Shown here: positions 1 to 6,743 of the stretch, one piece after another
Position numbering within the stretch: the first letter of the stretch is position 1
Layout of the letters: every line of letters begins with the position of its first letter
NCBI GenBank assembly: GCA_028823105.1
Contig: JAPKCC010000019.1
Location: 1 to 39,203 of the forward strand
Length of the DNA stretch: 39,203 nt
DNA from: Phycisphaerales bacterium
Lineage (GTDB): Bacteria; Planctomycetota; Phycisphaerae; Phycisphaerales; SM1A02
Direction: 5' to 3'
The notes under the pieces: generated by a model
What the model saw: the letters and a program-made list of their open reading frames with translations, nothing else
The model's database searches: none
Told to the model about the DNA's origin: nothing
Program-made: the position numbers and the translations under genes

Positions 1-12
1 CCTAGAAATCAC

Positions 13-46
13 GAACGCCGCATCCATCATCATGGGTGCGGCGTTC
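13..46. terminator. Strong hairpin at left edge, possible terminator
   Basis: GAACGCCGCATCC (13-25) pairs with GGGTGCGGCGTTC (34-46), a 13-bp stem with one G-T wobble and an 8-nt loop. Neither side has a clear T-run (TGCGTGTAT on plus, GTGATTTCTAGG on minus). It may terminate a gene that ends left of the window or back up the flagellin terminator. Seen directly as a structure; the function is inferred. Confidence 0.45.
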
Positions 47-120
47 TGCGTGTATCAAGCACCCCCACCTTGGGGTTCAGGATCGCCACCAAGACCGCAG
101 AGCCGTCCTCGCATCGAGAA

Positions 121-160
121 GGAAAGAAAAAACCGGCGGTCCCCATGTGGGGACCGCCGG
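121..160 (-). terminator. Intrinsic terminator of flagellin 1
   Basis: A perfect 12-bp stem, CCGGCGGTCCCC (133-144) with GGGGACCGCCGG (149-160), has a 4-nt loop. On the minus strand it is followed by TTTTTTCTTTCC. It lies about 30 nt after the flagellin 1 stop codon. This is a textbook rho-independent terminator. Confidence 0.93.
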
Positions 161-189
161 CTGGTGGATTCCAATTGAGTCGGCTTCGA

Positions 190-1707
190 TCAGCCGAGGA
201 GCGAGAGCACGGCCTGCGGGCTCGAGTTGGCCAGGGCCAGCGACTGGATGGCAGCCTGCTGGAGGATCTGCCCGCGAGTGAGCGCCGCGGTCTCGGCCGC
301 GAAGTCGGTGTCACGGATCTGGCTTTCGGCCGCCGCAGTGTTCTCAAGAGCAATACTGAGCGAGCTGATGGTCGAACCGACGGTGTTCTTCTGGAACGCG
401 CCGAGTCGGCCACGGAGGCTGGAAACCTGCTTGATGGCGTCGTCGATCACCGACTGAGCCTTCGAGAGGTCGCCGTTCTGGACGTTGCTGATGCCACCCG
501 ACTTGATGTCGGAGAGGAATCCGCTGTTGCCCGAACCGAGGTTGCCGGTGGTGACGGTTTCAATACCGAGCGAAACCTTGCCCGCAAGATCCACGGTGGG
601 AGCGAGGTTGAAGTTCGCACCACCGCCGGTGATGTCGAACGACGAGTTGCCCCCGTCAGTGTTCGCCGTTGCACCGATCGTGATCGAGACGTCGAATCCG
701 GCGCTCGAGACGCGAGCGGTCAGGCCGCTCGTCGTGGCCTGAGTACCGTTGATGAGGACGGTGGCGTCGGAACCCCAGATCGAGCCGGTGTCTTCGGTAC
801 CCGCGAAGATGCCGGCACCGTCGAACGCTTCACCGATGAAGCCCGCGGAGGGGTTGCTGTCATCGGTGGTGCCGTCGTTGAGTTCCTTGACTCGAACGAA
901 CGACTCGGAACCGAATTCCTGGGCATCGACACGGACAAACGCGCCACTGAGGCTAGCCGTGACGCCGAGCTGGTCGGCAAACGAGTTGACCGCCGACTCA
1001 ATGTCGCTGGCGGCCGTCTCATCGGCGAAGGTGAACTGCTGGCTGCCCTTGGTGCCGGTGATCTCGATCGTATATGAGGCGTACTGCGTGCCCGTGCCAT
1101 CACCATTCGAGTCGCCGGCGTTGAAGACACCGCCCGAAGTCTGGATAGCGACCGCACCAGTGGTGGCCGCATCAACGACGGTCACATCGACCGACATGGC
1201 CGTACCGTCGTCAGCGAGCTTCGCTGCATTGATGGTGACATCGGTCAACTCGGACGAATTGACGTTCTCGGTCGAGTAATCAAAGTTGCCGTTGAGCAGC
1301 TTCTCGCCCTGGAACGCGGTGGCGTTGGCGATACGGTCGATGGTCTGCAGGATCGAATCGATCTGCAACTGATTCGCGGCCTTCTCCTCTGTGGAGACGC
1401 CAGCTTCGTTGGCGGTCGATGACACGAGCGACTGCAGTTCGATCAGAAGGTTCGAGACCTCCTGAAGGCCGCCTTCGGCGACGTTGATGACCTGCTCGGC
1501 ACGCTCGGCGTTGTTGATCGCGGCGTTGATCGCGGCCTTCTCGCTGCGAAGATTCTCGCTGGCGATGAGGCCGGCCGGATCGTCCGCACCGCGGTTGATC
1601 CGAAGACCGGTGGAGAGCCGTTCAAGGCTCTTGTTGAGGTTCATGTTCTGCGAGCCGAGGCTTCGCTGAGCGACCATGCTGGAGATGTTGTGATTGATGC
1701 GACTCAT
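190..1707 (-). CDS. fliC: Flagellin (flagellin 1), filament subunit
   Basis: Structural subunit of the flagellar filament, 505 aa, exported by the flagellar type III system. The N-terminal D0/D1 helices are classical: MSRINHNISSMVAQRSL, then LERLSTGLRINRGADDPAGL (residues 28-47). The C-terminus has the matching helix with ESQIRDTDFAAETAALTR and ends PQAVLSLLG. The central part (about 150-430) is variable; residues 211-275 look like a flagellin hook IN motif. The start is chosen because the domain begins there and a GGAGG lies 10 nt upstream (1718-1722); an in-frame extension to 1971 lacks flagellin similarity. It is the last gene of the flagellar block and has its own long leader after the flagellin 2 terminator. 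FlgN-, FlgK- and FlgL-type partners are encoded upstream. The symbol fliC is used generically (hag in Firmicutes). Confidence 0.95.
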   Translation of the reverse strand: MSRINHNISSMVAQRSLGSQNMNLNKSLERLSTGLRINRGADDPAGLIASENLRSEKAAINAAINNAERAEQVINVAEGGLQEVSNLLIELQSLVSSTANEAGVSTEEKAANQLQIDSILQTIDRIANATAFQGEKLLNGNFDYSTENVNSSELTDVTINAAKLADDGTAMSVDVTVVDAATTGAVAIQTSGGVFNAGDSNGDGTGTQYASYTIEITGTKGSQQFTFADETAASDIESAVNSFADQLGVTASLSGAFVRVDAQEFGSESFVRVKELNDGTTDDSNPSAGFIGEAFDGAGIFAGTEDTGSIWGSDATVLINGTQATTSGLTARVSSAGFDVSITIGATANTDGGNSSFDITGGGANFNLAPTVDLAGKVSLGIETVTTGNLGSGNSGFLSDIKSGGISNVQNGDLSKAQSVIDDAIKQVSSLRGRLGAFQKNTVGSTISSLSIALENTAAAESQIRDTDFAAETAALTRGQILQQAAIQSLALANSSPQAVLSLLG

Positions 1708-1729
1708 GATGTGGTGTCCTCCGTGAACA

Positions 1730-1764
1730 GGTTCGAGCGAGCGTTGTCCCGTATTGCTCGAACC
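1730..1764 (-). promoter_or_regulatory. Leader hairpin with GGA in loop, candidate CsrA site
   Basis: On the minus strand GGTTCGAGC (1764-1756) pairs perfectly with GCTCGAACC (1738-1730). The 17-nt loop contains ACGGGACAAC, so a GGA is exposed. The hairpin ends 7 nt before the GGAGGA Shine-Dalgarno. The layout, an upstream loop GGA plus GGA at the ribosome site about 27 nt away, resembles the two-site CsrA arrangement known for Bacillus hag. The structure is seen; CsrA binding is inferred. Confidence 0.5.
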
Positions 1765-1812
1765 ACCCGAGATTCGACCGGCCACAAAGCGTCCTTGGCT
1801 GATCCAGTGACG

Positions 1813-1833
1813 CCCCCCGCAACACGCGGGGGG
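1813..1833 (-). promoter_or_regulatory. GC-rich stem-loop in flagellin 1 leader
   Basis: CCCCCCGC (1813-1820) pairs perfectly with GCGGGGGG (1826-1833) across a 5-nt loop, about 105 nt upstream of the flagellin 1 start. There is no T-run on either strand, so a terminator is unlikely. It may stabilise the 5' end of the flagellin mRNA or organise the leader. Confidence 0.45.
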
Positions 1834-2100
1834 ACCAGTCATCGGGGCGGATCCTCCGCATCCGACTGTGTTGTATGCCCGGCGGCCTCCGGCCTCCGCT
1901 CTGTGCTGCCTCCGTCCGCAATGGAACGTGGCTGCCGGAATCTCATCGAACCGAATCGGGAGCGAATCCACAATCGGAAGACGAAGAGCGCGAAATTCGC
2001 TCTCTTTTTGGCGGGTCAGAGATCGCCGAAGCGCAATTTCATGACGAACACGTCCCGATCAACCCCGATTTTCGGTCTACATGCGGGTTTCGCGCAAGAA

Positions 2101-2126
2101 ACGACCCCCTCCGAGGAGGGGGTCGT
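2101..2126 (-). terminator. Intrinsic terminator of flagellin 2
   Basis: A perfect 12-bp inverted repeat, ACGACCCCCTCC (2101-2112) with GGAGGGGGTCGT (2115-2126), lies 39 nt after the flagellin 2 stop. On the minus strand the stem ends in TTTCTTGCGC, a short T-rich tail. It separates the two flagellin transcripts. Confidence 0.85.
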
Positions 2127-2165
2127 GATTGAAAATCTGTTCCTGTCGCGAGGCTGCGTTCTCCC

Positions 2166-3650
2166 TTACTGGAGAAGTGCGAGAACGTTCTGAGCCGAAG
2201 CATTCGCCGTGGCCAGCACCGAGGTACCGGCCTGAGTCAGAATCTGAGCCCTCGTGAGCTTGGCGGTCTCGGACGCGAAGTCGGTGTCGCGAATCTTCGA
2301 TTCGGCCGCGGTGATGTTCTCCAGACCGATCTGGAGACTTCGCACGTTGGTCTGGAGCGTGTTCCGTTCGAACGCGCCGAGTCGTCCACGGAGAACCGAA
2401 ACCTCCGTGATGGCACTCTCGAGGATGTCACTCGCCCCACTGAAGTTGCCGGAGAGCAACGAGTTGTCCTTCCCTGCGACGAGACTGTCGAGGAAGTAAC
2501 GGACGCCTTCGATGGTCGAACCACCAATCCGGGTCGCGGCGATCGACTGCACTCCGACACCGATACTCTGGGTCGCGGAGATGTTTGGACCGAGTTGGAA
2601 CTGAGCACCCCCACCGGTGATTGCGAAGTCACTCTGCGTCCCAGCCACCGCGGTCGCGAATGCCTGGGTCAGGTCCAGTTCCATGGTCAGTGCCGGGGTG
2701 TTCAAGGAGATGCTCTGACCGTCACCGACGGCCAGCACACCATTCACCACGGCCGTGACATCGAGGCCCTCATCCCGCGTCGAAGCGACTCCGCCCGCAG
2801 CATCAAGCGTGTTGAAGTCGCCGCCGCCCGCACCGAGCCTTGATACCGAGACAAACTCGCTGGAGCCGAAACTCGTGGAATTGAACACCAGGCCCGCGGT
2901 TTGATCGAGCGGATCCACCATAGTCGCGCTCACACCGGTCGTATCCTTGAGCGTGTTCACGGCTGCTGCGATGGCGGACATCGCGGTGCCGGACACGAAG
3001 GAGATTGACTGCACGCCCAGGTTGCCTGCGATCTCGACGGTCACGTCTTCCTGAATGGTCCCGGGATCGGCGGCCGCCGGGTTTCCGGAGAGGAAGAGCG
3101 AGGCGGTCTCGGCCGGTTCGACGATCTCGATGCCGACGCTGATGCTCGCGTTGGTCCCGAACTGGGCACCATTGACCTGAACGCCGGCGACATCCGCAGA
3201 CTCCACACCGCTGGTCGTGTAGTCCAGATTGCCATTGAGCAACTGAAGGCCCGCGAAGCTGGCGGTATTGGAAATTCTGGTGATCGATCCGATGGCGGAG
3301 TCGATCTCGAGCTGATTCGCCTCGATCTCCTCATCGCTCACGCCGCCGGTATTGGCGGCCTGCACGACCAGACTCTTGATCGAGTTAAGAAGGTCCGCCA
3401 CCTCGGCGAGGTAACCCTCTGTCGTGGCGATGACCGAGCTCGCTCGCTCCGAATTGTCGATCGCCTGATCGATGCCCTTCATCTCGGAGCGAAGTCGTTC
3501 CGAGACGATGAGCCCGGCGGGATCGTCGGCACCTCGGTTGATCCGAAGTCCCGTCGAGAGCCGCTGTAGACGGACCGCGAGGTTCTCATTGGTTCGCCCG
3601 AGATTGTTCTGGGCAATGAGAGAAGAAACGTTGGTATTGATCCGAGCCAT
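2166..3650 (-). CDS. fliC: Flagellin (flagellin 2), filament subunit
   Basis: Second flagellin, 494 aa. The N-terminus MARINTNVSSLIAQNNLGR and the block LQRLSTGLRINRGADDPAGL match flagellin 1 closely, as does the C-terminal block AESKIRDTDFASETAKLTR. The middle is divergent and carries a hook IN-like segment (around GVQSISFVSGTAMSAIAAAV). The start has GGAGG 6 nt upstream (3657-3661). It lies 82 nt downstream of csrA on the same strand with no terminator between, so it may be co-transcribed with the flagellar operon as well as having its own leader. It ends AQNVLALLQ and is followed by a strong terminator. Two paralogues may serve as major and minor filament subunits; which is which cannot be read from sequence. 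Confidence 0.95.
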   Translation of the reverse strand: MARINTNVSSLIAQNNLGRTNENLAVRLQRLSTGLRINRGADDPAGLIVSERLRSEMKGIDQAIDNSERASSVIATTEGYLAEVADLLNSIKSLVVQAANTGGVSDEEIEANQLEIDSAIGSITRISNTASFAGLQLLNGNLDYTTSGVESADVAGVQVNGAQFGTNASISVGIEIVEPAETASLFLSGNPAAADPGTIQEDVTVEIAGNLGVQSISFVSGTAMSAIAAAVNTLKDTTGVSATMVDPLDQTAGLVFNSTSFGSSEFVSVSRLGAGGGDFNTLDAAGGVASTRDEGLDVTAVVNGVLAVGDGQSISLNTPALTMELDLTQAFATAVAGTQSDFAITGGGAQFQLGPNISATQSIGVGVQSIAATRIGGSTIEGVRYFLDSLVAGKDNSLLSGNFSGASDILESAITEVSVLRGRLGAFERNTLQTNVRSLQIGLENITAAESKIRDTDFASETAKLTRAQILTQAGTSVLATANASAQNVLALLQ

Positions 3651-3732
3651 GATGATCCTCCGTGAATTCGGCTTGAATCCCTCCGATCTCGACCCGGTAC
3701 ATGTCCATGTCCGTGGTCGATCCGGTCGTGCT
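3651..3732 (-). promoter_or_regulatory. Flagellin 2 leader with candidate CsrA hairpin
   Basis: The 82-nt gap between csrA and flagellin 2 holds seven GGA triplets on the minus strand. At 3699-3710 the minus strand reads ACATGGACATGT, a 4-bp stem ACAT/ATGT presenting GGAC in the loop. This closely resembles the in vitro selected CsrA ligand (RUACARGGAUGU). Two more GGAs form the Shine-Dalgarno (TTCACGGAGGA, also present ahead of flagellin 1). The combination of an upstream hairpin site and an occluded ribosome site fits translational repression by CsrA. Binding itself is inferred. Confidence 0.6.
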
Positions 3733-4035
3733 TCAGGCGGTCACCCGCCGGATGTCGGTCCCCGCGACAAGTCGCGTAGCCGCAGGCGGAACGGTCCCGC
3801 CCTGCTTCACTCGCGGGAACGCCCCGGAGTGAAACATCTCCAAACCACCGCGGATCGCGGCAGCCTGTTCATTTTCCATTCGAATCGCCTCGTAGACCTC
3901 CTTGCGGTGGACCGAGACGCTCGAGGGAGCGGAAATGCCTATCCGCACCTTGTCCCCTCGTATATCGACGATCGTCAGTTCGACGTCGTCACCGATCATG
4001 ATCGTTTCGTCACGCTGTCGAGAGAGCACCAACAT
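3733..4035 (-). CDS. csrA: CsrA, RNA-binding translational regulator
   Basis: Dimeric RNA-binding protein that blocks translation at GGA sites. The N-terminus MLVLSRQRDETIMIGDDVEL and the segment KVRIGISAP are diagnostic. The key RNA-contact residues L4, R6 and R44 are all present. At 100 aa it is longer than the 61-aa E. coli protein; the extra C-terminal tail (about residues 56-100) fits the extended type of CsrA that FliW antagonises allosterically, although the last 30 residues are not a recognised domain. AGGAG lies 7 nt upstream of the ATG. It sits between fliW and flagellin 2, the arrangement expected for the FliW-CsrA-flagellin switch. Its own Shine-Dalgarno region (GGAAGGAG) contains two GGAs, so autoregulation is possible. 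Confidence 0.96.
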   Translation of the reverse strand: MLVLSRQRDETIMIGDDVELTIVDIRGDKVRIGISAPSSVSVHRKEVYEAIRMENEQAAAIRGGLEMFHSGAFPRVKQGGTVPPAATRLVAGTDIRRVTA

Positions 4036-4151
4036 GTACCGGCTCCTTCCTTGGATACCCGTCGTGTCCCACTCCGTGGAACCGGGTCTCGAACTCGTGG
4101 GGTCCGCCCCCAGGCCATTGCCTGGCGGCCTTACACTTTTGAATCACACCA

Positions 4152-4598
4152 TCACGCGGAGATTGCTTCGGGGGCCTCTGCGACCCTGAGAAGTTCGTAT
4201 CGCGTGCTCCACTTCTTGTCGGCGAGTACCAACTGCATGCCGGCACGACCGGTGACGTTCACCACCAGCGGCCCTTGCAGGTTGGCGCTCAGGACGTCTT
4301 CACGCTTGTTGACGACCACGAGAACCTGTGCGTCGCCGATCTCCGCCAATCCAAGGTCTTCCATCTGCTCGCGGCGGATGTTGGCCTTGTAGTCGGGAAT
4401 CCAGAGTGCCGGGTCCGTCACCACGAACGCGAGGTCCGGAGTCTCGGTCGACTGCAGCCAGAAGAAAACCCCCTGCTCGTCCGGTTGCAGTAACACGAAT
4501 TTCGTGTAGCTCGAAAAACCGAGCATGCCGGACGGGAAGTTGATCACACGGTTGTCGTCGATTTCGACGCTTCCAAAACGAGTGGTCTCAAGTTGCAT
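4152..4598 (-). CDS. fliW: FliW, flagellin-binding CsrA antagonist
   Basis: Flagellar assembly factor of 148 aa. In Bacillus FliW binds either flagellin or CsrA; when flagellin is secreted, freed FliW sequesters CsrA and flagellin translation rises. Family features are visible: MQLETTRFGSVEID, INFPSGMLGFSSYTKFVLL, and the C-terminal NLQGPLVVNVTGRAGMQLVL. The start at 4598 is preferred over 4628 because AGGAG lies 8 nt upstream (4607-4611) and the family begins at this point. It is followed after 116 nt by csrA, and that gap carries a small CCAGGC/GCCTGG hairpin without a T-run. Confidence 0.95.
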   Translation of the reverse strand: MQLETTRFGSVEIDDNRVINFPSGMLGFSSYTKFVLLQPDEQGVFFWLQSTETPDLAFVVTDPALWIPDYKANIRREQMEDLGLAEIGDAQVLVVVNKREDVLSANLQGPLVVNVTGRAGMQLVLADKKWSTRYELLRVAEAPEAISA

Positions 4599-4640
4599 GT
4601 CGAACGCTCCTGATCCACCGACCTCCATTCCTTGGTTCTC

Positions 4641-4656
4641 GCCGGATCCGTCCGGC
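4641..4656 (-). promoter_or_regulatory. Hairpin with CGGA loop in the fliW leader
   Basis: On the minus strand GCCGGA-CGGA-TCCGGC forms a perfect 6-bp stem with a CGGA tetraloop, about 43 nt upstream of the fliW start. The 137-nt flgL-fliW gap has nine GGAs on this strand. It is a candidate CsrA site; no experimental analogue is known to me for fliW. Confidence 0.35.
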
Positions 4657-4735
4657 GTGGACTTCCTGTCCTCGAACCCTCCCGATCGGTGGAGGAGAGT
4701 CCGGTTCGACGCCTTCGGGCGTCTGGTTCGTGTCG

Positions 4736-6724
4736 CTACCGGAGAAAGTCCAGCAGCGTGAGGCTCGTAATCTGGCCGGCGGTCGTGAGTCCGGCCTGCA
4801 ACTGCTGTTGCAGTTGCGAAAATCGAATTGCGGCATCGGTAAAATCAAGATCCTGCAGGGTCGACTTCAGACTGAGGTCCTGGACCCGGAGGTCCGCTTC
4901 CCGGCTGACGGCGTCTTCAACCCGTCGAGCCCTGACGCCGACCTCGGCCCTTGCCTCGATCGTTCGAGCGATGTCCGCTTCCAGTCGTTGGGTTGCAAAG
5001 GCGATGCCAGACTCGTCATCCGCCATCAGGGCATCACGAAGTGCCTTGAGGTGCCCGAAGACCCCCTCCACGGCGACCATGGCGCGATCTTCGCCTGCAA
5101 GAGTTGCGCCGTCGCTTGATCCAAGAATTCCCAGGTCACCCGCCGCAGCGCTGCCGTTCTGGGCCGTCACCTGAAGATCGGCGGCGCCGACGGTGAGGTC
5201 GCTCAACTCGATGCCGTTTCCGTCCGCCGCCAGTCCCGCATCGAATTCACCTGGGACGGTGATCCCTGCTGCCTCGGCAGCGGCGGTGAGGGCGTCCAGA
5301 ACGTCCTGAACGGTCTCCGCAGCAGTGAGATCCACATTGAAGGATCGACCGTCGTGTAGGCCAACTGAGAAGTCGACGTCCCCCGATGGATCGGGCGCTC
5401 CGGTGACCGGATCGACCGATCCGCTCACGATGCCCACACCTCGTCCGTCGTTGAAGTCATCGAGTCGGGTGCTTCCCGCGAAGCTCCGGATCCCGAGTTG
5501 CGTGGCGGTCACTCCGCCCGAAACCTCGGAGATCGCCAGAGACCCGCCGGACAGTTCGTTCTTGAAGGAGATGCGATCGCCTGACTCGCCAAGCTCGACC
5601 CGGACGCCAATATCGAGAAGTTCAACCTGATTCCGAAGATCCGCGATGGTGTTCACGCCGGAGAGATCCAGTTCTCGAATCTGGCCCCCGTTCTCCAGCC
5701 GGATGGTCCCCAGCGGAACGGTCACCCCGTCCAGTGCGGCCATGCCCGTGTTCCAAGTCAATCGTGGTTGAAGGTCTTCGCCGAGCGTCGGTGCCCCACC
5801 AATGAAGGTTCCCACCAGCCCGAGGTCGGCCGCCGCCGTGTTCGCGTCCGAGTCCTCGATGACAATCGACGTGCCTGCCGATCCCGTCACTTGGAAGCGA
5901 TCTCCGGACGTCGGATCGATATCGATCGTGGCGCCAGGATCCAGAGTCTGAATGGCCGCTTCGAGCGTGCTGCGAACATCTTCGACGGTGATCGCTCCGC
6001 TCAGATCGACCTCGATCGGAACCGAGTCGACCGTGATGGAGATCGGCCCGGGACGGACCCCGAGCCCCCGCGCCCCTCCGAGATCCGACAACAGCGTCTC
6101 GGCGGATGCGTCCGGGTCGAGATCCCGATCGCCTTCAATCCGGGCGCTCAAGGCGCCGAATACCTTGTCGCCTGCGATGGTGACCGGCGTCGAGGAACCG
6201 AGACCGAGATCGGTGATCATTCCGTCCCCAGAACCGGCGTACTGGATTCCACCGAGGTTTCCGCTGAACGGTTGGGTTCCGACCGCCGAACCTGAAAACA
6301 GGAACATGCCACGATGCTCGCGATTTCCAAGTGATTGCAAGCCGTCGAGGATCGAATCGATCACCAGCGCCTGATTACGACGGGTCTCCGCATCGCTCCC
6401 GACCCCGATCTGCGACAAGCCGATGCCCTTGGCCTGAAGTAGCAGATCACTCATCTCGGCCATCGCGGAGTCGACGGAGCCGAGCAACGATGAAGCCTCG
6501 GAGAGATTCCGGACCCGTTGCTCGCGACGTTCCAGCAGATCATCGAGCACGCTGATGGTGCTTGCAAAGACGGGGTTCTCGCTCGGGCGGTTGACTTCGC
6601 GTCCGGAGGACAACTTGATCTGCAACTCGAGCAACTGGCTGTTGCTGCGATTGATCGAACTCAGCATCGTCTGCGAGGAAAGCATGTTGGGCACACGGCC
6701 GAATACGGATGAGATGCTACTCAT
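4736..6724 (-). CDS. flgL: FlgL, hook-filament junction protein (HAP3)
   Basis: Hook-associated protein that joins the hook to the filament, 662 aa, about twice the usual 300-or-so. The N-terminal helix region (1-150: RVPNMLSSQTMLSSINRSNS, LSSGREVNRPSENPV, FLFSG) and the C-terminal helices (585-662: RVEDAVSREADLRVQ, LDFTDAAIRFSQLQQQLQAG) are typical. The excess length is a central region with three diverged repeats of about 75-85 residues (about 228-305, 340-412, 452-535). Each has a VDLSGAxTVxDV-like core and an LGI/LGL end, resembling flagellin hook IN motifs. GGAGA lies 8 nt upstream of the ATG. The gene starts 19 nt after flgK, so it is co-transcribed with it. Confidence 0.93.
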   Translation of the reverse strand: MSSISSVFGRVPNMLSSQTMLSSINRSNSQLLELQIKLSSGREVNRPSENPVFASTISVLDDLLERREQRVRNLSEASSLLGSVDSAMAEMSDLLLQAKGIGLSQIGVGSDAETRRNQALVIDSILDGLQSLGNREHRGMFLFSGSAVGTQPFSGNLGGIQYAGSGDGMITDLGLGSSTPVTIAGDKVFGALSARIEGDRDLDPDASAETLLSDLGGARGLGVRPGPISITVDSVPIEVDLSGAITVEDVRSTLEAAIQTLDPGATIDIDPTSGDRFQVTGSAGTSIVIEDSDANTAAADLGLVGTFIGGAPTLGEDLQPRLTWNTGMAALDGVTVPLGTIRLENGGQIRELDLSGVNTIADLRNQVELLDIGVRVELGESGDRISFKNELSGGSLAISEVSGGVTATQLGIRSFAGSTRLDDFNDGRGVGIVSGSVDPVTGAPDPSGDVDFSVGLHDGRSFNVDLTAAETVQDVLDALTAAAEAAGITVPGEFDAGLAADGNGIELSDLTVGAADLQVTAQNGSAAAGDLGILGSSDGATLAGEDRAMVAVEGVFGHLKALRDALMADDESGIAFATQRLEADIARTIEARAEVGVRARRVEDAVSREADLRVQDLSLKSTLQDLDFTDAAIRFSQLQQQLQAGLTTAGQITSLTLLDFLR

Positions 6725-6743
6725 GGAATCATTCTCCGCTTGC

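Larger units (their letters stand above)
1708..2100 (-). promoter_or_regulatory. Long GGA-rich leader/promoter region of flagellin 1
   Basis: This gene-free stretch between the flagellin 2 terminator and the flagellin 1 start should hold the flagellin 1 promoter. I could not assign a convincing sigma-28 or sigma-54 box. On the minus strand there are 13 GGA triplets between 1708 and 1980, seven of them between 1852 and 1917, plus two of them in the Shine-Dalgarno GGAGGA. Two strong hairpins (separate entries) lie within 130 nt of the start codon. A long structured 5' leader is likely; CsrA control is inference. Confidence 0.5.

Noticed and set aside
70-1077. Long plus-strand open frame opposite flagellin 1
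   Set aside because: It is a mirror of the flagellin coding frame in GC-rich DNA, with no recognisable domain and no ribosome site. Flagellin on the other strand is certain.
1985-2009. AGAGCG/CGCTCT hairpin followed by TTTTT on plus
   Set aside because: Terminator-like only for plus-strand transcription, and no plus-strand gene ends there.
2060-2100. Sigma-28-like box ACCGAAAA on the minus strand
   Set aside because: The -35 partner TAAA is not at the right distance; the match is too weak to call a promoter.
4050-4125. tRNA-like GTTCGAGACC text and CCAGGC/GCCTGG hairpin in the fliW-csrA gap
   Set aside because: The T-arm stem does not close and no acceptor stem or anticodon arm can be drawn. 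The hairpin has no T-run.
4010-4246. 78-codon minus-strand frame across the csrA-fliW gap
   Set aside because: It overlaps the csrA start and the fliW end, and reads as an arbitrary peptide.
4708-4723. GACGCC-TTCG-GGCGTC hairpin downstream of flgL
   Set aside because: The TTCG tetraloop is on the plus strand, which is not the transcribed strand. On the minus strand there is no T-run, so it is not a terminator.
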